Under the pieces are notes generated by a model. That model worked only from the letters and a program-made list of their open reading frames with translations, did not search any database and was not told the origin of the DNA. Of a stretch of DNA of 64,000 nt, positions 28,579-36,768 are shown in pieces; the stretch's first letter is position 1; each line of letters begins with the position of its first letter. Origin of the DNA: Nitrospira tepida (GTDB taxonomy: Bacteria > Nitrospirota > Nitrospiria > Nitrospirales > Nitrospiraceae); NCBI RefSeq assembly GCF_947241125.1, contig NZ_OX365700.1, positions 558,001 through 622,000 on the forward strand, written 5' to 3'. The position numbers and the translations under genes were made by a program.

Positions 28579-28679
28579 GTCGTCATGCGTCAAACGTCAA
28601 GCGTCAATCGACCAAGGATGACGGGGAAAGGGCACGAAGAGCTGTTGTTCCAATACATTTGACGAATGACGAGTGATGG
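28579..28679. repeat. GTCA-heptad palindrome, copy 3
   Basis: The left arm (28579-28610) carries GTCATGC GTCAAAC GTCAAGC GTCAATC. The right arm (28657-28679) reads on the minus strand as TCACTC GTCATTC GTCAAAT. The loop is about 46 bases. It lies between the MITE-like copy 2 and the corA 3' end. Confidence 0.72.
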
Positions 28680-28708
28680 ACGTCGTCCTCCTGCTTGTTG
28701 CGGCAAAT

Positions 28709-29815
28709 TTACAGCCACTGCTTGCGGTGGAAGAACCAGAGCATGCCGCCGGCGATGAGGACCATGACTGCCAGGGTGATAGGATAGCCCAGCGGGGATT
28801 TCAGCTCGGGCATGTAGTCGAAATTCATGCCGTAGACGCCGGCGATAAAACTCAACGGCATGAAAATGGTGGTGATGACGGTGAGGACCTTCATCACCGA
28901 GGTCATCCGGTTGCTGGCGCTCGACAGGTAGAGTTCCAGCATGCCCGCGATGATGTCGCGGTAGGTTTCGATCGCGTCGATGAGTTGGATGGTATGGTCG
29001 TAGAGGTCGGCCAGATAGGTGCGGGTGAACTCGGTGATCATCTGTGATTGCCCCCGCTGGAGGGTTCCGATCACTTCGCGGAGCGGCCACACCGCCCGGC
29101 GCACGAACAGGGCGCAGCGCCGCAGGCTGTAGAGTTCCTTCAGGATCTCCGGTTTCGGGTCGCTGAGAAGTTGTTCCTCCACCCGTTCCGTGACCTCGCC
29201 GATCCCCTCCAATACGCCGAAGTAATTGTCCACGATGGCGTCCAGCAAGGCGTACACCAGATAGTCGGCGCGTTGGGTTCTCAATCGTCCTCGCCCGGTC
29301 CGCAACCGATCCCGCACGGCGACGAAGGGATCGTTGCCGTTCTCCTGAAAGGTCAGGACGAATCCCTGCCCGAATACGAAACTGATCTGTTCCGTCAGCA
29401 GATGGCGATCCTGAACGGCATAGCTGAGATTCTTCACCACGATGAAGCCGTACGTTCCATAATCCTCGCCCTTGGGGCGCTGCTCCGTGTTGACGATGTC
29501 TTCCTGCACCAGCGGGTGCAACTGAAATAGGGCGCCCAGTCTTTCAATCAGGCTCAGGTCGTGGATGCCGCTCACGTTCACCCAGCAGATCTGGTTGTCG
29601 TTCAACAGCCCGGGCAGTTCATCGAGGTTGGCCAGCGACGGCTCCAGACAGCCTTCCGCATTGAACAGCATGAACTGGAGCGTGACCGGCCCGACTCGGG
29701 GTTCGCCGATGTGCACCAACGTGCCGGGCGGCAGGCCGGCCTTGCGGGATCGCCGCCGCTGGCGCTTGGGTTTGGGGGTTTCAGTCGGAGCCGCAGGAGC
29801 CGGTTGATCGCTCAT
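28709..29815 (-). CDS. corA: CorA family magnesium/divalent cation transporter
   Basis: Homopentameric magnesium channel of 368 residues. The C-terminus has two transmembrane helices, VITTIFMPLSFIAGVYGMNF and a second helix from PLGYPITLAVMVLIAGGMLWFF, with the invariant GMN selectivity motif between them. The long N-terminal cytoplasmic funnel contains RPKGEDYGTYGFIVVKNL and the helices ILKELYSLRRCALFVRRAVWPLREVI. The start is set at MSDQPAPAAP; the basic, proline-rich first 35 residues are unusual and probably disordered. It is a single gene, preceded on its 3' side by repeats. Confidence 0.94.
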   Translation of the reverse strand: MSDQPAPAAPTETPKPKRQRRRSRKAGLPPGTLVHIGEPRVGPVTLQFMLFNAEGCLEPSLANLDELPGLLNDNQICWVNVSGIHDLSLIERLGALFQLHPLVQEDIVNTEQRPKGEDYGTYGFIVVKNLSYAVQDRHLLTEQISFVFGQGFVLTFQENGNDPFVAVRDRLRTGRGRLRTQRADYLVYALLDAIVDNYFGVLEGIGEVTERVEEQLLSDPKPEILKELYSLRRCALFVRRAVWPLREVIGTLQRGQSQMITEFTRTYLADLYDHTIQLIDAIETYRDIIAGMLELYLSSASNRMTSVMKVLTVITTIFMPLSFIAGVYGMNFDYMPELKSPLGYPITLAVMVLIAGGMLWFFHRKQWL

Positions 29816-29926
29816 CTGGTGGAGCACTCTGGTTGGAATGCCGCGGTTCGGGCGCACTCTACCCTGTGCGTACGACGGGTGCAACATCTGGGGATTTTTC
29901 GCGAAGGTCGGCGACGGCGATGGGGA

Positions 29927-30847
29927 TCAGTTTGACGAGCGGCGCCCGACCGCCTGACTTCGGAAGAAGGCAAAGCGAGTACCGCCCTGTTGTTTGGCGA
30001 GGTACATGGCCGAGTCGGCCTGTTTCAGCAGCCCGTCTGCACTTTGATCATCCTGGGGAAACAGGGTGATGCCCAGGCTGACCCCGACCGTCGCCTGCCT
30101 GGTCGGCAGGGCGCAGGGTTGTTTGATCGACTGAATGATCCGGGTGGCGACCGTCTCGGCGCCCTGTTCCGTCGCCGTCCCTTCGAGGATGATCGTAAAT
30201 TCGTCGCCGCCCATGCGCGCGACCGTATCGACCTCCCTGACGCAGTTCTTCAGCCGGTCGGCGACGATCTTGAGGACCAGGTCGCCGGCGTCGTGCCCCA
30301 GCGAGTCGTTCACGGCCTTGAAACCGTCCAGGTCCAACAGCATCAGCGCGAAGCCCTGTTGGGTGCGCCGGGACCGGGCGATGGCCTGTACGAGCCGGTC
30401 TTGAAAGAGCGCGCGGTTGACCAAGCCCGTCAGTTGATCGTACTGAGCCAAATAGGTCAGCCGTTCCTCGGTCCGTTTGCGCTCGATCGAATAGCGAATC
30501 GATCGGGCGAGCAGGTCGCCCTGGATCTGGCCCTTCACCAGGTAGTCTTGGGCGCCTTGCTGGACGGCTTGAAGGGCCGCCGCCTGGTCGGCGTAGCCGC
30601 TCAGGACGACAATCGGAATGCCGGGACTAGTCTCTTGCACCAGGGTTAGGGTCTTGAGGCCTTGGCCGTCCGGGAGCGACAGGTCCAGCAGCACCGCGTC
30701 GAACCGGTCCCGGCTCAACGAAGCAAGCGCGCGCGTGAGGTCGGGGACGTGGCTGATCTGAAATTGGTCCGCGCTCCAATCGGAGAGAATGTCCTGGGCC
30801 AGTTGGGCGTCCACGGGGTTGTCTTCGACGAGCAGGATCTTCAGCAT
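29927..30847 (-). CDS. Response regulator with GGDEF diguanylate cyclase domain
   Basis: A 306-residue cytoplasmic protein. The receiver domain (1-120) has acidic pocket EDN at 8-10, phospho-acceptor Asp55 in LLDLSLPDG, and conserved Lys105 in DYLVKGQ. The GGDEF domain (about 135-300) has intact GGDEF at 213-217 and an RxxD inhibitory site at 204-207 (REVD), so cyclic-di-GMP synthesis with product inhibition is expected. No partner histidine kinase is adjacent. The 3' end faces away from corA. Confidence 0.95.
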   Translation of the reverse strand: MLKILLVEDNPVDAQLAQDILSDWSADQFQISHVPDLTRALASLSRDRFDAVLLDLSLPDGQGLKTLTLVQETSPGIPIVVLSGYADQAAALQAVQQGAQDYLVKGQIQGDLLARSIRYSIERKRTEERLTYLAQYDQLTGLVNRALFQDRLVQAIARSRRTQQGFALMLLDLDGFKAVNDSLGHDAGDLVLKIVADRLKNCVREVDTVARMGGDEFTIILEGTATEQGAETVATRIIQSIKQPCALPTRQATVGVSLGITLFPQDDQSADGLLKQADSAMYLAKQQGGTRFAFFRSQAVGRRSSN

Positions 30848-31203
30848 CCCAACACTGTCCTAAGGCAGGTCATGCCGACCAAGCCGATTGTGCACCGGCG
30901 GTGACCGACCGGCTGGATGGACCATATGGACCGGGATGGATCGGTCCGGGCCTCTCAGCGGCCAGTGTAGCCTGCCCGATAGAGCTTGCCAAAGAATTCG
31001 CGGAAACCGGAAGGTGATCTGGAGGATGGCCGGGTGCGCTCTGCTAGGGATTTCACCAGTTTTGGGGAGGCACGGACGGAAAGCAAGGTGATGGCGACGA
31101 CGGCGCTACGGCATAATGTGGTCGGAAGAAAGGCGCGCGACCGCTATGTCGAGGGAGGGAGACGTGGAGACCTGGCGAGTGGCCGAGATCAGGGAAAAGG
31201 TGC
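30848..31203. other. Divergent intergenic region, no gene recognised
   Basis: It separates the diguanylate cyclase and sugar dehydrogenase starts. I find no recognisable RNA gene, repeat or convincing promoter pair. A plus-strand open frame near 30986-31405 overlaps the dehydrogenase start out of frame and looks like a shadow. Confidence 0.45.
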
Positions 31204-32475
31204 ATGCTCAATAACTGGACGATATTCCTTCGTAAGGATCAGGCGGTTCCGGTCGGCAAGACAGAGCTCTTGTCACCCCGCACCCTGTCTCTGTGGCGGG
31301 CGCTTTCGCTCGTGCTGGCTTGTTCGGCATGTAGTGGGGGAGACGACACCGGAGGAACGACGGCGGGCGATCCTTCGCCGCCGCCACCCTCTTCGATCGC
31401 CGTGAAACTCGAGCCCATCACGATGGCGCTTAGTGCGCCGGTGTTCATGACTGCGCCTCCAACGGACAATACCCGCCTGTTCATCGTGGAACAGGGCGGC
31501 GCGATCAAGGTCTTCGATGTCTCAACCGGATCGCTGCTCTCCACCCCCTTTCTCGACCTCTCTGGTGCCATCGCGAGCGGCGGCGAGCGCGGCTTGCTCG
31601 GGATGGCGTTCGATCCCAGCTATCAGAGCAACGGGCGCTTCTATGTGCATTACACGGATACCAATGGTGATATCGTGATCGCTCGGTACCTAGCCAGTAC
31701 CTCGAACGCCAATGAAGCGGACCCGTCCTCTGCCGTGATCTTGCGCAGGATCGCCCATCCCACCTTCTCAAACCATAACGGCGGCATGCTGGCCTTTGGA
31801 CCGGACGGCTGTCTCTACGCGGGACCCGGCGACGGGGGCGGAACTGGTGACCCGAACAACAACGCGCAGAACCCGGCCTCGCTATTGGGCAAGCTTCTCC
31901 GACTGGACCCAACCACCGGCAACGGCTGTACGAATGCCATCCCGAACCCCTTCGCCGGTGCGGGAGGAGCGCCTGAAGTCTGGAGTATCGGGTTGCGGAA
32001 CCCCTGGCGCTTCTCGTTCGATCGGCAGACCGGCGATCTCTACATCGGCGATGTCGGGCAAAACACCCGGGAGGAAGTCAATGTCTCGCCGGCCCCCCAT
32101 GCGGGCCGGCAAGCCAATTACGGCTGGCGATTGATGGAGGGATTCCTGTGCTTCAATCCTGCGAGCAATTGCAATCCCGGCGGACTCACCCTACCGGTGC
32201 TCGACTATGACCAAACGGGAGGCGCCTGTTCGGTCATCGGCGGCTATGTTTATCGCGGGACGGCGATCCCGTCGCTCCAAGGCACCTATTTCTATGCGGA
32301 TCTCTGCGCGGGCTTTGTCCGGAGCTTCCGGTACCGGAACGCGCAGGTGACCGACCAGTTTGAATGGCCAAGCCTGAGCCCGGGGCCCTCGATTACCAGC
32401 TTTGGCGAAGACGCGCAGGGCGAACTGTACATCATGACCTTGAACGGCGGCCTGTGGCGCATTGCACCGCTGTAA
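31204..32475 (+). CDS. PQQ-dependent sugar dehydrogenase family lipoprotein (Gdh/sorbosone type)
   Basis: A 423-residue exported protein. After an unusually long N-terminal stretch, the hydrophobic segment SLVLACSACSGG gives a lipobox-like site, so it is probably lipid-anchored. The soluble quinoprotein glucose dehydrogenase/Hedgehog-interacting-protein-like six-bladed propeller is clear: FIVEQGGAIKVFD, GERGLLGMAFDPSY, FSNHNGGMLAFGPDG, YAGPGDGGGTGDPNNNAQ, GLRNPWRFSFDRQTGDLYIGDVGQ. The HNGG histidine matches the active-site position in the family. Substrate and cofactor use are inferred. Paired cysteines near residues 315-350 suggest disulfides. Confidence 0.88.
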   Translation: MLNNWTIFLRKDQAVPVGKTELLSPRTLSLWRALSLVLACSACSGGDDTGGTTAGDPSPPPPSSIAVKLEPITMALSAPVFMTAPPTDNTRLFIVEQGGAIKVFDVSTGSLLSTPFLDLSGAIASGGERGLLGMAFDPSYQSNGRFYVHYTDTNGDIVIARYLASTSNANEADPSSAVILRRIAHPTFSNHNGGMLAFGPDGCLYAGPGDGGGTGDPNNNAQNPASLLGKLLRLDPTTGNGCTNAIPNPFAGAGGAPEVWSIGLRNPWRFSFDRQTGDLYIGDVGQNTREEVNVSPAPHAGRQANYGWRLMEGFLCFNPASNCNPGGLTLPVLDYDQTGGACSVIGGYVYRGTAIPSLQGTYFYADLCAGFVRSFRYRNAQVTDQFEWPSLSPGPSITSFGEDAQGELYIMTLNGGLWRIAPL

Positions 32476-32507
32476 GTAAGAACTCAAAAATGGAACACTC
32501 CACTACT

Positions 32508-32560
32508 TCAGGTCTATACGCACTGTCACAACGTGAACTGCAGGAAGCCTATCGGCTGTG
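32508..32560. repeat. Accessory-island repeat, copy A (degenerate)
   Basis: It shares the block ending GTGAACTGCAGGAAGCC with copies B (33880) and C (35206), and weaker similarity beyond. The CAGGAAGCC landmark is at 32541 here. It begins right after the sugar dehydrogenase gene and marks the left edge of the island. Confidence 0.5.
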
Positions 32561-32721
32561 AGGAGTGGGGGTAACTAGCGGAGTAGCCGTGACACGGGGC
32601 GGGTTTAAATGCTCGGTGCAGAAGTGGATGCCATGAGAGGTAGAATGTCCCCTTTGTTTCTTCAGCACATTCATCCGGCCGTAAAGGACAGGACCTAATT
32701 CTCCGGCGGACAACAGTTCGA

Positions 32722-33354
32722 CTAGGTAAGTAAGTACAGCAGTGTTGCCAATCCCACACCCATTATTAATAACTTAAGTATATGGAGGACGGGCTTGGCC
32801 CATGCCCGCTTTCTCGCCCTCTCGATTTTCTGCTTCTCGTCCCTAACTTCCTTGAGTATTAAAGATGGGTGTGGCTCAAAATGCGTCTCCAATTCCATTC
32901 TTACCAACTGAGTCTTTAGGACCTCGCCACAAGCTAACTCGTTCGTTCTTGAGGGAAAGTCTAGGCCACTCCGCAAGCGCATAGTCGTTCCGGGAACCAG
33001 GGTGCCCTGTCGCAGAGCATCCAACGGAAGTGCCGCTTCAAAATAAACTTGATAGTTCGACTTATCTCGTTTTTGAGGGTGTATTTCATCCAAGGACAAC
33101 GTGCCTACGCAACGCTCCTCTGCATCCAGAAAATCGTGCTCCTCCACTTTGCGAGTCGACATAACGAACTTGATTGAGCCTGTGACCTCGATGAGGTCAT
33201 ATGGCTTTAGGCGCTCAGACCACTCTTCGTGCTTAAAAGAATTCAAGCATCCTTCTAGTCTCGTAGTTACTATCACATATGCCGTCTCGTCACTGTAGAA
33301 GCCACTTTTTGTATTTATTTCCACAACTCTGAGGGCCGCGCTGAAATCACTCAT
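32722..33354 (-). CDS. Tail-anchored protein of unknown function
   Basis: A 210-residue protein with no signal peptide and one C-terminal hydrophobic helix (HILKLLIMGVGLATLLYLLT) preceded by a very basic stretch KIERARKRAWAKP. This suggests tail anchoring with the bulk in the cytoplasm. The soluble part is beta-rich (DLIEVTGSIKFVMSTRKVEEHDFLD). I recognise no family. The gene is notably A+T-richer than the core genes and lies on the minus strand between island repeats A and B, so it looks like acquired cargo. The ATG at 33354 is the first in the frame; the ribosome binding site upstream is GGAGGAGAAATCTCC-like. Confidence 0.7.
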   Translation of the reverse strand: MSDFSAALRVVEINTKSGFYSDETAYVIVTTRLEGCLNSFKHEEWSERLKPYDLIEVTGSIKFVMSTRKVEEHDFLDAEERCVGTLSLDEIHPQKRDKSNYQVYFEAALPLDALRQGTLVPGTTMRLRSGLDFPSRTNELACGEVLKTQLVRMELETHFEPHPSLILKEVRDEKQKIERARKRAWAKPVLHILKLLIMGVGLATLLYLLT

Positions 33355-33837
33355 GGAGATTTCTCCTCCGAAAGATGAGCGGACCAGGTCGCGACGCGAG
33401 GCCAGGAATTGTTTTCATGAGCCATTTGGGGTGTCTGGCGGGCACAGCCGGGACTCCAAGTCACACCGCTTGCACAGCCGTCGCATCCACCCATCCTCCC
33501 CATTAGGCGCTCCTGCTGCTCACTTGCGCAGAGTACCTCGAGTTTCCACTCGTGCTCCGCACGATTCAGTTACCTGATCCAGGCGAGCCGCAGCCCAACC
33601 GGGCCAGTCATGCAGCCACGACGTAAGCGGAGCCTTCTCATGCGCCTGCCGCCAGAGACTCGACCACTGCCAAATTTCCCCCGTTCCGCGAGCTTAGCCC
33701 GCAGCGCGTCCCCTTCAACATAGCATGGTCAAAAATAAAAGTAGAATGTCCTTTCCTTGTCCACAACCGCATCATGGCTCAGGGTCATCACCTGTCCCGC
33801 CGGATTGGGAGCGTATATGAGGTTGAAAAAGGGGGTA
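33355..33837. other. Non-coding part of the accessory island
   Basis: No convincing gene. The motif GTAGAATGTCC occurs at 33741 and also, as GTAGAATGTCCCC, near 32640. These could be remnants of insertion-sequence ends, but no transposase fragment accompanies them. Confidence 0.35.
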
Positions 33838-34050
33838 TTCAACTTTTCAAGTCGAGGCGCGTTATCACTGTGTGAATTACAGGAAGCCGTTTGGCTCCAG
33901 GGCGTAGGCATAACGGACGGACAGCTATGATGCTGAAGGCGCAAGGCTGGAAGGGCGGTGTGCGGAGGGCCTCTGCCCTGGCGGGCGAAGGTGTATCACA
34001 TGCTAGACGGCTGTCGCCGTGTCGGTCTGCCGTCCTCGCGCGCGGGTGCG
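33838..34050. repeat. Accessory-island repeat, copy B
   Basis: A repeat of roughly 210 bases. It starts CAACTTTTCAAG, continues through TACAGGAAGCCGTTTGG (landmark 33880), and contains a block at 33949-34015 that is almost identical to 35267-35337 in copy C, beginning GGCTGGAAGGGCGGTGTGCG. It carries no intact gene. Confidence 0.7.
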
Positions 34051-34059
34051 ACCTCAGGG

Positions 34060-34089
34060 AGATTCAATCAGGCCATTGGTTGCGAGGGG
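34060..34089. repeat. Duplicate of the initiator-tRNA 3' end and flank
   Basis: AGATTCAATCAGGCC, ATTGGTTGCG and AGGGG here match AGATTCCATTAGGCC, GTTGGTTGCG and GGGG at 35587-35616 with four mismatches in about 30 bases. The latter covers the last 12 bases of the tRNA-fMet gene and the bases just downstream. A tRNA 3'-end duplication is what an att site left by an integrative element would look like. Confidence 0.5.
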
Positions 34090-34255
34090 CGGCTTCCCTC
34101 GTAATTTAACTGCGCAAACATTATTGAGGATTCCGCTGCGGTGAGACTTGGCGAGGCATGGGATATGAGCGCTGGTTAGGAATTGGCGAAGGGGTAGACA
34201 GCAGGAGTAATACCGTCTAAACTAGCTGGGCTTATATAGAGAGGTATACAAAGCG

Positions 34256-34471
34256 ATGGCACCTGTTGATAGCACAATACCCCTTGAGCTGACGCGAGAA
34301 TCGATTGTTCAGCAACTCGATCGTGAGGCTCGGCGCCGCCTGAACATCTCTGGTGAGGAGTTAGTGCGCCAATTTCGTTCGGGTCTACTGAAAGACTGTG
34401 GCAAGGTAGCTGACTTATTGGCGCTCGCCAGCCTCCTAACTGAGGACGACCCTCTGTTTGCCGCTGCCTGA
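34256..34471 (+). CDS. Small antitoxin-like protein, first gene of a two-gene module
   Basis: A 71-residue soluble protein, MAPVDSTIPLELTRESIV and on, with the helical segment REARRRLNISGEELVRQFRSGLLKD and an acidic C-terminus LLTEDDPLFAAA. Its size, helical N-terminal part and 14-base overlap with the following gene resemble type II antitoxins. No DNA-binding domain can be named with confidence. It lies between island repeats B and C. Confidence 0.6.
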   Translation: MAPVDSTIPLELTRESIVQQLDREARRRLNISGEELVRQFRSGLLKDCGKVADLLALASLLTEDDPLFAAA

Positions 34472-35093
34472 CCTCCATTCACTTCTCGCACACGCTCGCG
34501 ACCTTACTAAGCGCTACATGGCGGGGAAGAACCCTGGCTCTTTCCAGGCGTTCCGCGACCTGGTGCAACTGCTTCTGGGCAATACCGTTATTCCAGCCCA
34601 TGCAGCCGTGCGTCTGATCAAGGGCCCAAGACCGAATGTTTATGTTCTCGGAGGATACCAAGGTCCAACCGACCCAGTGGAACTAAACGATGGGCGATTC
34701 CTGCGTGTAACAATGACGCTCTTCTGGGTCTCGACCAAAGATGGGGACCGCGTCAAAGTAGAGACGTCCAATTTCCAGTACCAAATGGACAAGCTTGGTG
34801 ACCGCTGGATCTGCCGGTACGACTACATCCGAGAAGCCCCAGACCAGCACCCTTCGACTCACCTCCACGTGCGCGGTTCGCTAACCGAGGACTGCCTGAG
34901 CGGCGATTTCCCGCTTGAACGGGTCCATTTCCCTACCAATCGCGTTTCTATCGAGGCCGTTATTCGTCTTCTGATAGAGCAGTTCAAGGTGACCTCCAAC
35001 ACCCCTGAGGAGATCTGGCGACCCCTCCTAGCAGAAACCGAAGCGGCGTTCATGCAGATTGCCCATAAATCATTATCAGGTCCCGCGACCTGA
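34458..35093 (+). CDS. Putative toxin-like partner protein, second gene of the module
   Basis: A 211-residue protein. Conserved-looking motifs in the second half are NFQYQMDKLGDRWICRYDYIREAPDQHP, HLHVRG and ERVHFPTNRVSIEAVIRLLIEQF. The combination of an R-Y-D-Y strand, H-x-H and H-F-P-T recalls TumE/DUF6516-type toxin proteins, but this is a pattern-level suspicion. It overlaps the upstream small gene by 14 bases in a different frame, indicating coupled translation. It could also be an orphan accessory protein unrelated to toxins. Confidence 0.6.
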   Translation: MPLPDLHSLLAHARDLTKRYMAGKNPGSFQAFRDLVQLLLGNTVIPAHAAVRLIKGPRPNVYVLGGYQGPTDPVELNDGRFLRVTMTLFWVSTKDGDRVKVETSNFQYQMDKLGDRWICRYDYIREAPDQHPSTHLHVRGSLTEDCLSGDFPLERVHFPTNRVSIEAVIRLLIEQFKVTSNTPEEIWRPLLAETEAAFMQIAHKSLSGPAT

Positions 35094-35165
35094 TCGCTGT
35101 GTCCTCTCAGACTATTTGCTTGGCCTCTCACTACCTGGTTCTGCATGGTATGCCTCTGTAGGACG

Positions 35166-35380
35166 TTCAACTTTTGGTCTAGGCGCTTCGTCACAGTTTG
35201 AACCGCAGGAAGCCGTTTGATTGCAAGGTGAGAAGGTACGACGTGGCAATGGGACTGGAGACACGAGGCTGGAAGGGCGGTGTGCGGAGGGCCGCTGCCC
35301 TGGCGGGCAAATGGTGTATCAGATGCTGGACGGCTGCCGTCGCGCCGGCCTCGCGCTCCGGCGCGGCCTCACAGGCGCGG
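35166..35380. repeat. Accessory-island repeat, copy C
   Basis: It starts CAACTTTTGGTCTAGGCGC, with landmark CAGGAAGCCGTTTG at 35206, and shares the long block 35267-35337 with copy B. On the minus strand it ends an open frame with SNGFLRFKL, while copy A ends one with PIGFLQFTL, so the repeat may derive from a coding 3' end. The stretch 35381-35542 shows no gene. Confidence 0.7.
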
Positions 35381-35542
35381 CGGCCATCGGGAAGACACCG
35401 CACAGGGGATTGATATCAACGCATCAGGGCAAGGCCCGAAGCCACCGTCCTTCGTCAGCCTGGACCATGGGAATCCTCTCTCCCTCGGGGCTAAAAATAT
35501 TCGGTGGGGGATGGCGTTCAGAAAAGAGGAAGATCTTGGCGG

Positions 35543-35582
35543 CAAAATAAAACGGGCTCGGCATTCCGAAGCCGAGCCCGTT
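35543..35582 (-). terminator. Intrinsic terminator of the initiator tRNA gene
   Basis: AACGGGCTCGGC (35551-35562) pairs perfectly with GCCGAGCCCGTT (35571-35582) across an eight-base loop. On the minus strand the stem is followed by TTTTATTTT. Confidence 0.93.
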
Positions 35583-35602
35583 GGAAGATTCCATTAGGCC
35601 GT

Positions 35603-35679
<77 letters not shown>

Positions 35680-35684
35680 GGCGG

Positions 35685-35714
35685 ATGCTAACAGAACGTT
35701 TCGCCTGAATACAA
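35685..35714 (-). promoter_or_regulatory. Promoter of the initiator tRNA gene
   Basis: On the minus strand TTGTAT (35714-35709) and TAGCAT (35690-35685) are spaced by 18 bases. Only five bases separate the -10 from the first nucleotide of the mature tRNA, so transcription may begin at or next to the mature 5' end. Confidence 0.6.
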
Positions 35715-35768
35715 GATGCGGAGGAGGAAAGTTGCGCGGCGGTGGAAAAGAATGGTAACAGGCAGGTG

Positions 35769-36731
35769 ATGCGGATCGTCTTCATGGGCACGCCGGAGTT
35801 TGCCGTCCCTTCGCTCGAGGCGCTGCTCCGCTCGGAGGATCAGGTGGTCGGGGTCGTGACGCAACCGGACCGGCCCAAGGGACGGGGCCAGGAATTGGCC
35901 GCGCCGCCCGTCAAGCAACTGGCTGAGCGGTCCGGCGTTCCCGTGCTGCAACCGACCAAGATGAAGGACCCCGCCTTTCTCTCTGCGCTTCAAGCCTGGC
36001 AGCCGGACGTCATCGCCGTGGCGGCGTTCGGGCGGATTCTTCCGCCTGCCATCCTGTCGCTGCCGCCCAAAGGCTGCATCAATGTCCACGGATCGTTGCT
36101 CCCCAAGTATCGCGGGGCCGCGCCCATTCAATGGGCCATCATCAATGGCGAGCGGGAGACCGGCATCACGACCATGTTGATGGACGAAGGGATGGATACC
36201 GGCGCGATGCTGCTCCAGGAAGCGATTCCGATCGAGCCGGACGACACGGGCGGCTCGCTCGGGGCCAAGCTGGCGCAGGTGGGAGCCAAGCTGCTCATCG
36301 AAACCATGCGCCAATTGAAGGCCGGGCAGTTACGGCCGATTGTCCAGGACCACGGTCAGGCGACGCTGGCGCCGATTCTCAAGAAGGAACATGGGCTCAT
36401 CGACTGGACCCTCGCCGCCGCCGCCTTGGCGAATCGCGTGCGAGGTCTCTCCCCCTGGCCCGGCGCCTACACCTTTGCCCGTTTGAATCAGCAGATAGAG
36501 CGATGGAACATCTGGGAGGCCCAGGCTTCCGAGACGGCTGGCTCCTCCGGCCAGCCCGGTACCATCAGCAAGGTGGAGAAGGACCGGTTGCTCGTGGCCA
36601 CGGGAGAAGGCGCGCTTGCCATCACAGCCCTCCAGCCTGCAGGAGGCCGCCGCATGACTGTCGCTCAGTATCTCGCTGGCCATGCGATCAGCCCCGGCCT
36701 CGTCTTGGGGCCTCCTCCGGCAGAGGGATGA
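35769..36731 (+). CDS. fmt: Methionyl-tRNA formyltransferase
   Basis: Transfers a formyl group from 10-formyl-tetrahydrofolate to Met-tRNA(fMet). The 320-residue protein begins MRIVFMGTPEFAVPSLEALL, and the formyl-transfer core includes INVHGSLLPKYRGAAPIQWAI with the catalytic Asn-His and Asp residues of the family. The C-terminal OB-like domain follows from about 210 (LSPWPGAYTF). The frame reaches 35742, but the ATG at 35769 (or GTG 35766) fits the family. It heads fmt-rsmB-rpe; the usual neighbour def is absent upstream, where the tRNA gene lies instead. Confidence 0.96.
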   Translation: MRIVFMGTPEFAVPSLEALLRSEDQVVGVVTQPDRPKGRGQELAAPPVKQLAERSGVPVLQPTKMKDPAFLSALQAWQPDVIAVAAFGRILPPAILSLPPKGCINVHGSLLPKYRGAAPIQWAIINGERETGITTMLMDEGMDTGAMLLQEAIPIEPDDTGGSLGAKLAQVGAKLLIETMRQLKAGQLRPIVQDHGQATLAPILKKEHGLIDWTLAAAALANRVRGLSPWPGAYTFARLNQQIERWNIWEAQASETAGSSGQPGTISKVEKDRLLVATGEGALAITALQPAGGRRMTVAQYLAGHAISPGLVLGPPPAEG

Positions 36732-36768
36732 CGCCACCATCCGCCGGCCCGGTTCGTCACGTTCCCTC

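Noticed and set aside
32636-33762. Insertion-sequence ends marked by GTAGAATGTCC at about 32640 and 33741
   Set aside because: The two motifs are in direct rather than inverted orientation and no transposase fragment lies between them. They may be remnants, but the evidence is too thin to call a mobile element.
32508-35380. Integron attC sites in the accessory-island repeats
   Set aside because: I looked for RYYYAAC and GTTRRRY core sites in matched positions and did not find them. The cassette analogy is kept only at the level of spacing and cargo.
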